Assembly (NCBI RefSeq): GCF_036825535.1
Contig: NZ_CP098812.1
Coordinates: forward strand, 992,001 to 1,056,000
Reading direction: 5' to 3'
Length of the DNA stretch: 64,000 nucleotides
Source of the DNA: Parasalinivibrio latis
Lineage (GTDB): Bacteria; Pseudomonadota; Gammaproteobacteria; Enterobacterales; Vibrionaceae
Below, one piece after another: positions 40,529 to 48,882 of the stretch (the first letter of the stretch is position 1; each line of letters begins with the position of its first letter). Below the pieces are notes generated by a model that searched no databases, was not told the DNA's origin, and was given only the letters and a program-made list of their open reading frames with translations. The position numbers and the translations under genes are program-made.

Positions 40529-41284
40529 TTAGATCAGTAACTTAAGGCCGATGATGATGGTAAGCATCTCAAAGGCGCGTTTAATCAGCATGGTACTGTA
40601 ACGGGTGGAGATCCTGGCACCAAGGTAGCCGCCGATGGCTGAACCAACCACTAACGCAGGTACCCATGGCCAGTAAATTTCAGCCCCCACTTTGTACAGC
40701 GTTACAGCGCCAAGGCCATTCCAGAAAACTCCCACACTGATAAGCGTCAGGGCTACTGCTTGCTTGTAGTCGAAACCAAACCAGCGCACCAGGAACAGGG
40801 TAACGAACAGTCCGGTACCTGCGGTAAGTGACCCGTTAATAATGCCGATGACTGTCAGGCAAAGACCGCCAATGAGCAGCCCTTTGAAATCCCGGTTTAT
40901 CGGGGTGTATTCCTGTCCGAACGTTTTTTTTGTGATGGAGTAAAAACCGAGCGCAAGTACCAGTGCGCCGAGCACAGATTCGGCGATTTGATCAGGTACA
41001 TAGAGGATGGAATTAGAGCCGATTAATACACCGGCCATGCCGCTGAGTATGACAAAAATGATATCCCGCCATGAAGTGGTTTTATTGCGTATGTGTTCGC
41101 AAGTAGCACCCAAACCCAGTGCGACAGCGGCGACTTTGTGGGTAATCAATGCAACAGTAAAAGGGAGACCGAGAAAGAGGAGAAGAGGCAGTTGCAGCAG
41201 TCCGCCACCACCTCCAGAAAGCGAGGCAACCGTGTTGGCTGTCAGTGATCCGAGAAGGAGTCCTGTTGTTGACAACATATCCAT
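40529..41284 (-). CDS. TauE/SafE-family permease (copy 2)
   Basis: Paralogue of the preceding permease, 251 residues from ATG 41284, chosen for AGGTG four bases upstream over the in-frame ATG at 41302. TVASLSGGGGGLLQLPLL and GSLTAGTGLFVTLFLVRWFGFDYKQAVALTLIS match copy 1 nearly residue for residue; differences cluster in the loop after helix 3 (CEHIRNKTTSWRD against IKHSRAGTVSLKE). Between the two genes is a perfect 8-bp stem (40423-40430 with 40442-40449). The 41285-41591 gap upstream is AT-rich and shows no recognisable gene. Confidence 0.88.
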   Translation of the reverse strand: MDMLSTTGLLLGSLTANTVASLSGGGGGLLQLPLLLFLGLPFTVALITHKVAAVALGLGATCEHIRNKTTSWRDIIFVILSGMAGVLIGSNSILYVPDQIAESVLGALVLALGFYSITKKTFGQEYTPINRDFKGLLIGGLCLTVIGIINGSLTAGTGLFVTLFLVRWFGFDYKQAVALTLISVGVFWNGLGAVTLYKVGAEIYWPWVPALVVGSAIGGYLGARISTRYSTMLIKRAFEMLTIIIGLKLLI

Positions 41285-41591
41285 GCTTGCACCTATACCC
41301 AACTGTATTATTTTGTTATTTAGGAGTCATTTTAACCCACTGTCACATAACGGATTGTGACATTAAGGCGAATTTTAGTGACATTATTATCAATTAGAAT
41401 ATTCTGACCGATTATTAAGATTTTTACGATAGTTATGCGGCAAAATAACCACTTTGGCATGATATTTATGACGGTTTTATAGGCACCAGAGAGCCTGTGC
41501 TCATATAGTGTTCAGCCCGGTATAGGGTGTTTTTGCCAGTGAAAAACCGTTTTGGCATGGTGATTCAGGAAAGTTGGAACCTTGTTGTTGG

Positions 41592-42473
41592 CTACCAGTA
41601 AATCCTGCCATTTTGTTGATGGTTCAATCGGCTGGCCGAACGGAAATCGGAGGGGGACAAACCTGTATGCCTGCGGAAAAACTTGGCAAGGTTTGTCGCT
41701 TCGTCAAATCCCAGCCGAACAGCCAACTCACCGATAGAGAGACCGCTGTAAGCCAGCATCCGCTTCGTTTCTAACAGTATCCTGTCATCAATCAGTACCT
41801 TGGCGCTTTTCCCTGTCTGTTGTTTTGCCAGCAGGCAGAGTTTTTTCGGTGAACACCCTAGCAAGGTCGCATAGTCCTGAACGTGGCGGTACTCGAGGAA
41901 ATGTTGGTCGATGGCTTGCCGGAATCGGTCGAAAAGTGAATGTTCCACAATGGCTTCTACTTCAACCGGGGTGGCGTGATTTTGCAGGATTTTGTGTGCC
42001 AGCACCCGCATGATGCAATGGAGAAGATCCTCTCTGTGGGGATGTTCGCTTTGGTATTCCCGGTAAAGGTCATCAAAAATTGGCAGGAGAGCCGGTGCCG
42101 AGCAATGGTTTACATTTTCAAACAGTGAAACGACAGCGGGTTTCAGTCTGTCCTCCGATCCCCTGAACAGCATGTTATCCGTAAATGTAATGACATAACC
42201 CTCACTGTGGTCATTAAGCACGAAGTGATGGATCTGGTGCCTGGCAACCAGGAACAGACTCCCAGCACGGTAGTGATAGCGTTTGGAATCGACAACATGA
42301 TGGCCATCCCCCCGCGTTATATAGATCATCGAGTAGAAATCCAGCCGGTGTGGAACCGTAAGGGGGTAACGGTCACGGTCAGCAAACAGGGTTTTAAGCG
42401 GGCGCATCGTCATGTCCATCACGCCGACATCATGGCTGTTAAACATGATTGAGAGAAAGGTATTTTGTGGCAT
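41592..42473 (-). CDS. AraC-family transcriptional regulator
   Basis: A 293-residue regulator. The N-terminal cupin-like sensor (~1-160) shows FYSMIYITRGDGHHVVDSKRYHYRAGSLFLVARHQIHHF. The C-terminal AraC domain has both helix-turn-helices: VQDYATLLGCSPKKLCLLAKQQTGKSAKVLI and LSIGELAVRLGFDEATNLAKFFRRHTGLSPSDFR. The start at 42473 has the ATG of MPQNTFLSIMF; the frame extends to 42575 without a site. It is transcribed on the same strand as, and 159 bp beyond, the reductive dehalogenase operon, so it is a candidate regulator of that operon or of the TauE pair. Its ligand is unknown. Confidence 0.9.
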   Translation of the reverse strand: MPQNTFLSIMFNSHDVGVMDMTMRPLKTLFADRDRYPLTVPHRLDFYSMIYITRGDGHHVVDSKRYHYRAGSLFLVARHQIHHFVLNDHSEGYVITFTDNMLFRGSEDRLKPAVVSLFENVNHCSAPALLPIFDDLYREYQSEHPHREDLLHCIMRVLAHKILQNHATPVEVEAIVEHSLFDRFRQAIDQHFLEYRHVQDYATLLGCSPKKLCLLAKQQTGKSAKVLIDDRILLETKRMLAYSGLSIGELAVRLGFDEATNLAKFFRRHTGLSPSDFRSASRLNHQQNGRIYW

Positions 42474-42631
42474 AAATATTCTTTCGTAGATAACACGCCG
42501 CAAAGATAAAGGTTTTATCTTGCAGGGTTTTGATTTTGGTCCGTTTTTTGACTGGTGCGGCCGGTCAGGACGCACCAGATTTGTGAAACTGTGACCTTGG
42601 TTCTACCAGGTTCGGTGGGCTGCCGCCGTTT

Positions 42632-42856
42632 TTACCAACCTTCAGCCTTGGATGTTTCCGCATTCATTTCAGCCAGTTTTTTGTAATCAACCGCCTCTGT
42701 TTTATTTTCCGGTTTGGGAACTTCTGCGCGCAGCACCCGATAGACAGCGGATTGCCGGTTCTGCTGGTGGTTCAGCATCTGGGCTGTAGTGAATATATGT
42801 GCTGATACCAGTCCTGCCGCAAGAATGAAAAACAACGTAGATACCCTATTTCGCAT
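42632..42856 (-). CDS. Small single-span protein ending the rdh operon
   Basis: A 74-residue protein starting at ATG 42856 (AAGGAG eight bases upstream), overlapping the end of the RdhC-like gene by 11 bp. One hydrophobic segment (~5-25: STLFFILAAGLVSAHIFTTAQML) is followed by a polar, Lys/Glu-rich tail. It could be an uncleaved anchor or a signal peptide. No family recognised. The overlap ties its translation to the dehalogenase operon, where it may be an assembly or membrane-complex subunit. Confidence 0.65.
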   Translation of the reverse strand: MRNRVSTLFFILAAGLVSAHIFTTAQMLNHQQNRQSAVYRVLRAEVPKPENKTEAVDYKKLAEMNAETSKAEGW

Positions 42857-44045
42857 GAGGTTTCTCCTTTGCACTTTCGGTGTTGCCTGACGTGCGGGCT
42901 TTTTTACCGGAACTTTTTACCCATTGCTTGGCAACCCGGGTAAATGCAGCCACTTGAGAGACCGGGCATAGGCTTTGGCACCAGGGTTTACTGACAAACA
43001 GTGATGTCAGTACGATGGCGATAGTCAGGGCAAAAAGAAGCGGCCCACCTATCATATTGAAAGCCATACCGAACGGTTCGAAGCTGAATGATGACGGGTT
43101 ACGGAAATACAGCCCCATTGCCAGTGCAACGGTGAGCAACAGGCGAGGTGTCCAGATCACCAGGGGATGGTTTGATTTGCAGGCCTTGGCTTTGTTCAGT
43201 TTGCCAATACATTCCTGAGCAGCGCCGAAGGGGCAAACCGTATTGCAGTAGACATTCTTGTTGGAGTACAACAGGTAACCAAACGTTGCGATAAGCAGCA
43301 ACATTGATGTGTAGCTGGCTACACCATCCAGCCAGAATCCATTAAGTACGAAGCCAAGTGTTCCGGCACCAAAGGGGGCCGCGGCATAAAACCCGAGGAA
43401 CACCAGTGACAGCCCCATAACCACACGGCGGCCAATCACTTTATGGGTGAAGCCGGGACGGTTGATAACGATGGCTGCAATAAACAGCAAAAGTGCCAAA
43501 CCATCCATCCAGTCCGGCAGGGTCAGGGCAGGTTTGGCGGTTTCGGGAATATCCAATCCCAGTGCGTGACGTCCTGAGTGCTGGACTGATGAAGTAATGG
43601 CACCCTGCAGCGCCTCACTTGTCAGTGTGGCACCTGTGACGGCGTCAGCACTGTGCAATGTTGTGGCAAGCTGGTTGAGATACGCATCTACCAACCCGGA
43701 GCTGATAACTTGCTGTAGGTATGAGGCGGTTTCTGCGCTGGTAGTAACAGCTATACCGCTGACCCGGCCTTGGGTATCTATGGCGGTGACCACTTCCAGT
43801 GGCCCGCCATAACCGTTTGCCTTGGCCAAGGAGAGCCACTGGGTGGTGTGTTCCAATTCTGCTGGCCGGGCGGCCCACAGGTTTTCAGATTCAGCGATGT
43901 AAACCATGCCCTTGGGGGTGGCTTGAACCAGCTTTTGGTGGATACCTGCTTCTTGCCTCATCCCACCGAACAGCCAGGCCAAGAGCAACACAAGAAGTGT
44001 GCCTACAACTGCTGCCCGCTCCCATTGGTCACGTTTCAGGCGCAT
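42846..44045 (-). CDS. rdhC: RdhC/PceC-NosR-like membrane flavoprotein of the rdh operon
   Basis: A 399-residue membrane protein of the NosR/NirI/PceC group. An N-terminal span (~12-28) leads to a periplasmic FMN-binding domain with the flavinylation motif ADAVTGATLTS, the covalent FMN expected on Thr ~140. Five to six spans follow (~180-360), with two cysteine clusters on the cytoplasmic side, CNTVCPFGAAQEC and CQSLCPVSQ, typical of the polyferredoxin-like C-terminus though shorter than a full CX2CX2CX3C set. In organohalide respirers, PceC-type proteins sit beside rdhA/rdhB and may pass electrons across the membrane. It overlaps both the TPR gene (10 bp) and the small downstream gene (11 bp). 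Confidence 0.85.
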   Translation of the reverse strand: MRLKRDQWERAAVVGTLLVLLLAWLFGGMRQEAGIHQKLVQATPKGMVYIAESENLWAARPAELEHTTQWLSLAKANGYGGPLEVVTAIDTQGRVSGIAVTTSAETASYLQQVISSGLVDAYLNQLATTLHSADAVTGATLTSEALQGAITSSVQHSGRHALGLDIPETAKPALTLPDWMDGLALLLFIAAIVINRPGFTHKVIGRRVVMGLSLVFLGFYAAAPFGAGTLGFVLNGFWLDGVASYTSMLLLIATFGYLLYSNKNVYCNTVCPFGAAQECIGKLNKAKACKSNHPLVIWTPRLLLTVALAMGLYFRNPSSFSFEPFGMAFNMIGGPLLFALTIAIVLTSLFVSKPWCQSLCPVSQVAAFTRVAKQWVKSSGKKARTSGNTESAKEKPHAK

Positions 44046-45196
44046 GTCGGTTCCTCCGTTGCAATGGCGATCTGGTTGCGTTTCCTGATAACCTGTATTT
44101 CCGCTTCAAATGCTTGTGTCGCTTTAGGGTGCATGCCTTGCAAAAAGTAGTAGCAGCGTTCTGCCTCAGCATAGCGTTTCAGTGCGAACAGGCATGTGAA
44201 CTCGAGGGCTGCGCTTTGTACGTTATAAGGTTCTATGGCTTTCAGGCGGGCAAGATCTTTCAAGGCTTCTGCATACCCCCCGTTATCGGCCAGGCACTCA
44301 GCCCTGGCAAGGTACAAGCCGACTTCTTCCGGCATTTGTTCCAGGGCAAGGTTAAGGTGTTCCGCCGCTTCGGCACTTTTCCCTTCCTGTTTCAGCGCCA
44401 GGCCAAGTGTCTTGTGAAGTTCAGGGTGGGGCTCACCAAGTTGTAAACCATCAAGCAGCGCATCAATGGCTCGGTAGGTGTCCCCCAATGCCAGAAAACA
44501 TTTTCCGAGGGCAATCCATGAACCTGCAAATCCGGGGGCGAGTGCACTGGCTTTTTCAAAGCAATTTGATGCCTGTTCGAAATCTTCAAGCTGGTACAGG
44601 CAAACCCCTTTGTTGTGCCAAGGGCCGGGGAGCCCAGGTTGTCGCTCTATGACGCTGTCGAAAGCGTCTAATGCATCAACGTGCCTGCCCAGACGAAGGT
44701 ACTCGCCGGCCAGGTGGAAATAGGCGCGGTGGTCATCCGGATGAATGCCGGCAACTGAAAGGTAACTGGAAATGGCTGCTTCCGGCTGGCCCAATGCGGA
44801 TAACGCCTTTCCACGCAGTAATTCCAGGCTGGTATCTTCCCCTTTTTGCTGGCCTTTCCCTATACAGGTAAGCGCAGACTCGGGCAGGCCAATGCTGATT
44901 AACCCCGTCAGGAAGGCGTTCTGGGCATCACGGGGGATTCCGTTTGTACCCAACCCGTCGAATCCTGTCTCTTCCAGCCACAGGTTGATTTCTGTCTGTA
45001 AAGCCTGGTGTTCAATCCAGCCATACAGGGCTGCCGGCTCCTGGCCATCAAGGCTGTTTACTTTCTGGTTCAGGAGGTGTTTGGCCTGCTCACCGACTGC
45101 TGCAACAAGGGCATCTACATCGAGCGGTGCAGAAAAGGTATTCGAGCAAAGGTCAGAAAGGGCTTCGATTTGTCTTTGCGTATGTTGGGATAGCAT
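44036..45196 (-). CDS. Tetratricopeptide-repeat protein of the rdh operon
   Basis: Soluble 386-residue protein with no signal peptide. From about residue 125 to 375 it is made of consecutive TPR helical pairs: ALGQPEAAISSYLSVAGIHPDD, RLGRHVDALDAFDSVIERQPG, QLEDFEQASNCFEKASALAPG and further degenerate repeats. The N-terminal ~120 residues are helical with no recognised family. TPR proteins act as scaffolds or chaperones; here, between rdhB and rdhC and translationally overlapped with the latter, it may assist maturation of the Tat-exported corrinoid/Fe-S enzyme. That role is inference from position only. Confidence 0.8.
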   Translation of the reverse strand: MLSQHTQRQIEALSDLCSNTFSAPLDVDALVAAVGEQAKHLLNQKVNSLDGQEPAALYGWIEHQALQTEINLWLEETGFDGLGTNGIPRDAQNAFLTGLISIGLPESALTCIGKGQQKGEDTSLELLRGKALSALGQPEAAISSYLSVAGIHPDDHRAYFHLAGEYLRLGRHVDALDAFDSVIERQPGLPGPWHNKGVCLYQLEDFEQASNCFEKASALAPGFAGSWIALGKCFLALGDTYRAIDALLDGLQLGEPHPELHKTLGLALKQEGKSAEAAEHLNLALEQMPEEVGLYLARAECLADNGGYAEALKDLARLKAIEPYNVQSAALEFTCLFALKRYAEAERCYYFLQGMHPKATQAFEAEIQVIRKRNQIAIATEEPTCA

Positions 45197-45255
45197 GTTC
45201 GTGCTCTCTTCTACAGCCCGGGAGGCCGGGCTGCTGTGTCGTACCTGTTATATTT

Positions 45256-45567
45256 TTAAGCTGTCTTGCGGTCGCGCAGCCAGACAAGCAACCGGGCAAT
45301 GCCAAATCCGGCGATAACCAGCGCGGTACCCACCACACCAAGGAAATACCATCCTGCATTGCCTTCATTTTCGCCCAGCAGGGTGAATGCACCTGCGATG
45401 GTCAGCAGGAAAGACGCCCACCAACCACCGACCAGCAGCCACTTTGCCGGGTTCATCTTGAGGCGGAATTCACTGGCCCAGTAACGGGCGTTCTGGAACA
45501 GGTATAGCTGAAGCGCACCCATCACCATCCAGAAAATTGGGTCAAGCAGAGTAGATTGCGGAAACAT
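45256..45567 (-). CDS. rdhB: Reductive dehalogenase membrane anchor RdhB
   Basis: A 103-residue integral membrane protein with three spans (~10-27, 43-62, 72-95). The ATG overlaps the rdhA stop (TGATG at 45569-45565), with GGGAGGGA ahead. ILL-type RdhB proteins are equally small and hydrophobic and anchor RdhA to the outer face of the inner membrane. The conserved short motif around WWASFLLTIAGAFTLLGE, with a Glu/Asn loop before the third span, is in keeping with the family. Identification rests on size, topology and tight coupling to rdhA. Confidence 0.83.
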   Translation of the reverse strand: MFPQSTLLDPIFWMVMGALQLYLFQNARYWASEFRLKMNPAKWLLVGGWWASFLLTIAGAFTLLGENEGNAGWYFLGVVGTALVIAGFGIARLLVWLRDRKTA

Positions 45568-47123
45568 CAGATTCCCTCCCAGTTACCGTCATATGCCCAG
45601 GTTTTGTCGACCTTGAAGTAGTTTTCCGTGCGCATCCATTCCGGCGGCTGGTGGTAACCAGCCATATGGCCGCCGTTCCAGTCACCGTGGTAAGCCTCTG
45701 CTTCCGGGTAATAGAACATGTTGTGCTGCATGGCGAGCAGTGCCTTGCGGGTTGCACCGGTTTTGTCTCGTGGGTCAGCTTCACGGACAATGGTGTGGAT
45801 CCAGTTGTTCTTGCGTGTGTAAGGGCATACAGCAATACATGCGCGACAACCCATTCCCATTGCAGTCGGGCCGCTCTGCCACATCCGGTAACAGCTGTCT
45901 TGGTTGAAGTCGTACCGCTTGAACCCGCGAATGACGGTATCCGGCTCATCTGAAAGGGAGATGGAGCCGGAAGGGCAACTGGTCGCGCAAATTTTGCAGT
46001 CCCGGCAGAAATGCTGCATTCCGAGGTCAACCGGTTTATCGTGCTCCAGCTCAATGTCGGTGACCAACGCAGCGAGTCGGACGTTGGTACCCAGCTCCGG
46101 TGTCATCAGCGTACCGTTGCGGCTGGCTTCACCGAGGCCTGCCATTACGCCCAGTGGCGGGATGGTCATCTCATAGTCGTTGCCCGGCACCTGACAGCGG
46201 GAGCCGTAACCGAGTTCGCCGAGGAAAATCTGCAGCTTGCCAATGGCAAGGCGGCATTTGTGGTAGGCATCGTACGATGTGGAATAGCCAATGGCGGAAT
46301 ACATGGGATCCCAGTTCATGGGGATGCCTATCACGATAATCGACTTCCAGTGTTCCGGTACTTCATCGCCCCATTCATCTACCCCTCGCATCATGTTCTT
46401 GAAGATGAACTCTTTATGGACACCGGTAATGCCGACCAGGCTGGCACCGAACTGGTGAGCCATGGTTTTTACCAGCTCAGACGCGTGGCGCGGCGATTTA
46501 AAATCCAGGCGTTTACGTGAAGGGTCGACAAAATAGTAGTCTGCAACTTCCGGAGGGCCTTCCGGACGCTTTGGGAACTGGATTGGGTGGTCATGGGTAC
46601 CGTATGCGGCTTTTTCATGGGCGCAGTCATAAGCCCAGCCGATGGCAAACTGGTCACGCAGGCGTTCAACATTGGCCTTACGTTTTTCGTTTTCACGGAA
46701 AGCCCGCAGCATTTCGTCAAAGCGATCTGGCATATTTTGGTAGTAATCACGGATACGTTTATCCGGGAAGGTGGAAAGCCCCATGTCAGGAGTCCAGCCT
46801 TCTGAAAATGCCTTGCGGAAACAACCGGTACGGTTAAAAAGGTGGGATGCCCATTCAGGGCGCTCTACAGGGCCGACTTTCCTGAAGGTTGGCGGATAGT
46901 CAACCCGGAACGGGTCGCGGTCAAAGAACATGTCTTTGCCTTCTTCAGTCCGCCCCCAGCCTACATAGCTGTCCGGATCCCGGCCCAACTGGAAACCTGC
47001 TCCTACAGCACCGGCAACGGAAGCGGCAACGGCAGTTACGCCACCGAGTTTAAGGAAATTCCGTCGGGAGGGGTTTGCAACATCTGTCGCAGCATCATGC
47101 TTTTCGTGGTTCATCACGTTCAT
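45567..47123 (-). CDS. rdhA: Reductive dehalogenase catalytic subunit RdhA
   Basis: Corrinoid and iron-sulfur enzyme that removes halogen from organohalides by reduction, at the outer face of the inner membrane. The 518-residue preprotein has a Tat signal with twin arginines in PSRRNFLKLGG (Arg20-Arg21) and a hydrophobic stretch to ~43. Two [4Fe-4S] motifs are C373-x2-C376-x2-C379-x3-C383 and C411-x14-C426-x2-C429-x3-C433, the second with the stretched first gap usual in RdhA. Active-site candidates are the tyrosines in GYSTSYDAY (~280-287) and Arg349 in GTNVRLAAL. It has no DHxxG..SxxGG B12 motif, as is normal in respiratory RdhA. The Tat signal and partner rdhB/rdhC point to a respiratory type rather than a cytosolic catabolic NpRdhA type. 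Halogenated substrate unknown. Confidence 0.9.
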   Translation of the reverse strand: MNVMNHEKHDAATDVANPSRRNFLKLGGVTAVAASVAGAVGAGFQLGRDPDSYVGWGRTEEGKDMFFDRDPFRVDYPPTFRKVGPVERPEWASHLFNRTGCFRKAFSEGWTPDMGLSTFPDKRIRDYYQNMPDRFDEMLRAFRENEKRKANVERLRDQFAIGWAYDCAHEKAAYGTHDHPIQFPKRPEGPPEVADYYFVDPSRKRLDFKSPRHASELVKTMAHQFGASLVGITGVHKEFIFKNMMRGVDEWGDEVPEHWKSIIVIGIPMNWDPMYSAIGYSTSYDAYHKCRLAIGKLQIFLGELGYGSRCQVPGNDYEMTIPPLGVMAGLGEASRNGTLMTPELGTNVRLAALVTDIELEHDKPVDLGMQHFCRDCKICATSCPSGSISLSDEPDTVIRGFKRYDFNQDSCYRMWQSGPTAMGMGCRACIAVCPYTRKNNWIHTIVREADPRDKTGATRKALLAMQHNMFYYPEAEAYHGDWNGGHMAGYHQPPEWMRTENYFKVDKTWAYDGNWEGI

Positions 47124-47266
47124 CCCAATTTAAATCAGACTCTTATGAGGATTGCTGTGATTGTTATCTATAGATGAGGTGGTCAAAAGGTAGATTTCGG
47201 CCTTTAACCGATAGAAAAGGGAAGGTTGATTGCGGAATTGTTAATGTCTTTGGTGGAGGAAATAAC

Positions 47267-47288
47267 AACCCCCGGTAATCCGGGGGTT
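47267..47288 (-). terminator. Terminator hairpin downstream of metQ
   Basis: Perfect 9-bp stem (47267-47275 with 47280-47288), TAAT loop. On the minus strand the GTT after it gives only a short T tract. It separates metQ from the rdhA promoter region (47124-47266), in which no operator was recognised. Confidence 0.65.
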
Positions 47289-47314
47289 AGGTGAAGGTTA
47301 AGGGCTGGGGTAAG

Positions 47315-48130
47315 TTACCAGCCTTTTACCACACCACCGTCGAAGATCTTCTGGGCGGCAGCATTCACTTCATCTGATTGGTACGCCTTTACAAATTTGG
47401 TAACGTTTTCTGCAGACACGTTGTCAGTACGGGACACAATCAGGTTAACGTAAGGGGATTCCTTGTCTTCAACAAACACACCGTCTTTGCTCGGTGACAG
47501 GCCTACGGTTGCAGCAAAGGAGTTGTTGATAATGGCCAGATCAACATCTTCCAGTGAACGTGGCAACTGGGCAGCTTCAAGCTCAACGATTTCAAAGTTC
47601 TTTGGATTTCCGACAATATCAAGAACGGTTGCTTTCAGACCGGCCCCTTCCTTGAGTGTGAGGAGGCCCTGTTGTTCAAGCAACAGCAGTGAACGGCCGA
47701 GGTTGGTCGGGTCGTTAGGTACAGCAATCTGTGCGCCTTCATGCAGTTCGGATACGTTTTTCACCTTGTTGGAGTAAGCTGCAATCGGGTACACGAAGGT
47801 GTTACCGGCGATGGCAAACTTATAGCCACGGTCAGTGACCTGCTGATCAAGGTATGGCTTATGCTGGAAGGCATTCGCATCGATTGATCCTTCGTCAAGC
47901 GCGGCGTTCGGGGTGACGTAGTCAGAGAAAGTGACCAGCTCGACATCCAGCCCGTATTTGTCCTTGGCAACTTTTACCGCTACTTCAGCGACCTGCTCTT
48001 CAGCACCGGCAATGACGCCGATTTTTACTTTACTGAGGTCGATTTTTGCTTCTTCTCCACCACAGCCGGTCAGTACCAGGGCAGAAGCCAGGCCAGCAAC
48101 GGCAAAAAGGGATTTCAGGTTAAATTTCAT
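47315..48130 (-). CDS. metQ: Methionine ABC transporter substrate-binding lipoprotein MetQ
   Basis: Membrane-tethered periplasmic receptor for D/L-methionine, 271 residues. It has a lipoprotein signal with lipobox LTGC near residue 23, then the NLPA-family fold: VKIGVIAGAEEQVAEVA, VTFSDYVTPNAALDEGSIDANAFQHKPYLDQ, VFVYPIAAYSNKVK-like, IAVPNDPTNLGRSLLLLEQQGL and the C-terminal KFVKAYQSDEVN. The last gene of metNIQ, 65 bp after metI, and controlled from the MetJ operator ahead of metN. Confidence 0.94.
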   Translation of the reverse strand: MKFNLKSLFAVAGLASALVLTGCGGEEAKIDLSKVKIGVIAGAEEQVAEVAVKVAKDKYGLDVELVTFSDYVTPNAALDEGSIDANAFQHKPYLDQQVTDRGYKFAIAGNTFVYPIAAYSNKVKNVSELHEGAQIAVPNDPTNLGRSLLLLEQQGLLTLKEGAGLKATVLDIVGNPKNFEIVELEAAQLPRSLEDVDLAIINNSFAATVGLSPSKDGVFVEDKESPYVNLIVSRTDNVSAENVTKFVKAYQSDEVNAAAQKIFDGGVVKGW

Positions 48131-48195
48131 GGGCTATTCCTTCTTAAAATTTCCATTATTTTTTGGCTGCAATAATGCCGCCTTATTTGAATTTT

Positions 48196-48882
48196 TTAAC
48201 GATGGTCTACTTTGCGGACCAGGTAGTCACCAGAGGACTGGATAAGCTGCACCAGAATGACCAGCATCACCACGGTAATCATCATCACTGAGCCGTCAAA
48301 ACGCTGGTATCCGTAGCGAATACCTACGTCGCCTAGGCCGCCACCGCCGACCGCGCCGGCCATTGCTGAGTAACTGACAAGGGTAACCAGTGTGATGGTG
48401 ACGCCGTTCAGGATGCCCGGCAGGGCTTCCGGGAGCAGCACTTTGGTGATGATTTGCAGTGGTGTTGCTCCCATGGCCTGAGCAGCTTCCACTAGGCCGG
48501 AAGGCACTTCAATCAGGGCTCCTTCCACAAGGCGGGCAATAAAAGGAATCGCCCCCACGGTGAGCGGTACTATGGCTGCGGCCGTCCCAATGGATGTGCC
48601 GACCACAAAACGGGTAAACGGAATGATGGCAACCAAAAGGATGATAAACGGGATGGAACGGCCGACGTTCACCACACTGCCTAGCACTTTGTTCAGTGTC
48701 CTGTTTTCAAGCAGGCTGCCTCGCTTGGTCAGGTGCAGAAGTACACCAAGGGGAATACCCAATACAAAACCGATGGCTCCGGCAACGAGCACCATGGTCA
48801 GGGTTTCACCCAGTGCAGAGACCAGCAGGTCTACCAAACGGCTGTTTTCAGCAAACCATTGAGTCAGTGAATTAAGCGACAT
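48196..48882 (-). CDS. metI: Methionine ABC transporter permease MetI
   Basis: Inner-membrane permease of the MetNI importer, 228 residues with five spans. The coupling loop VEAAQAMGATPLQIITKVLLPEALPGILNGVTIT is the typical EAA motif. GLGDVGIRYGYQRFD near the C-terminus is a MetI signature. Its start overlaps the end of metN by 11 bp, indicating coupled translation. Confidence 0.95.
   Translation of the reverse strand: MSLNSLTQWFAENSRLVDLLVSALGETLTMVLVAGAIGFVLGIPLGVLLHLTKRGSLLENRTLNKVLGSVVNVGRSIPFIILLVAIIPFTRFVVGTSIGTAAAIVPLTVGAIPFIARLVEGALIEVPSGLVEAAQAMGATPLQIITKVLLPEALPGILNGVTITLVTLVSYSAMAGAVGGGGLGDVGIRYGYQRFDGSVMMITVVMLVILVQLIQSSGDYLVRKVDHR

Noticed and set aside
45567..47123. RdhA as epoxyqueuosine reductase QueG
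   Set aside because: QueG is cytosolic with no Tat signal and no RdhB partner; this protein has a twin-arginine leader and an rdhB/rdhC operon.
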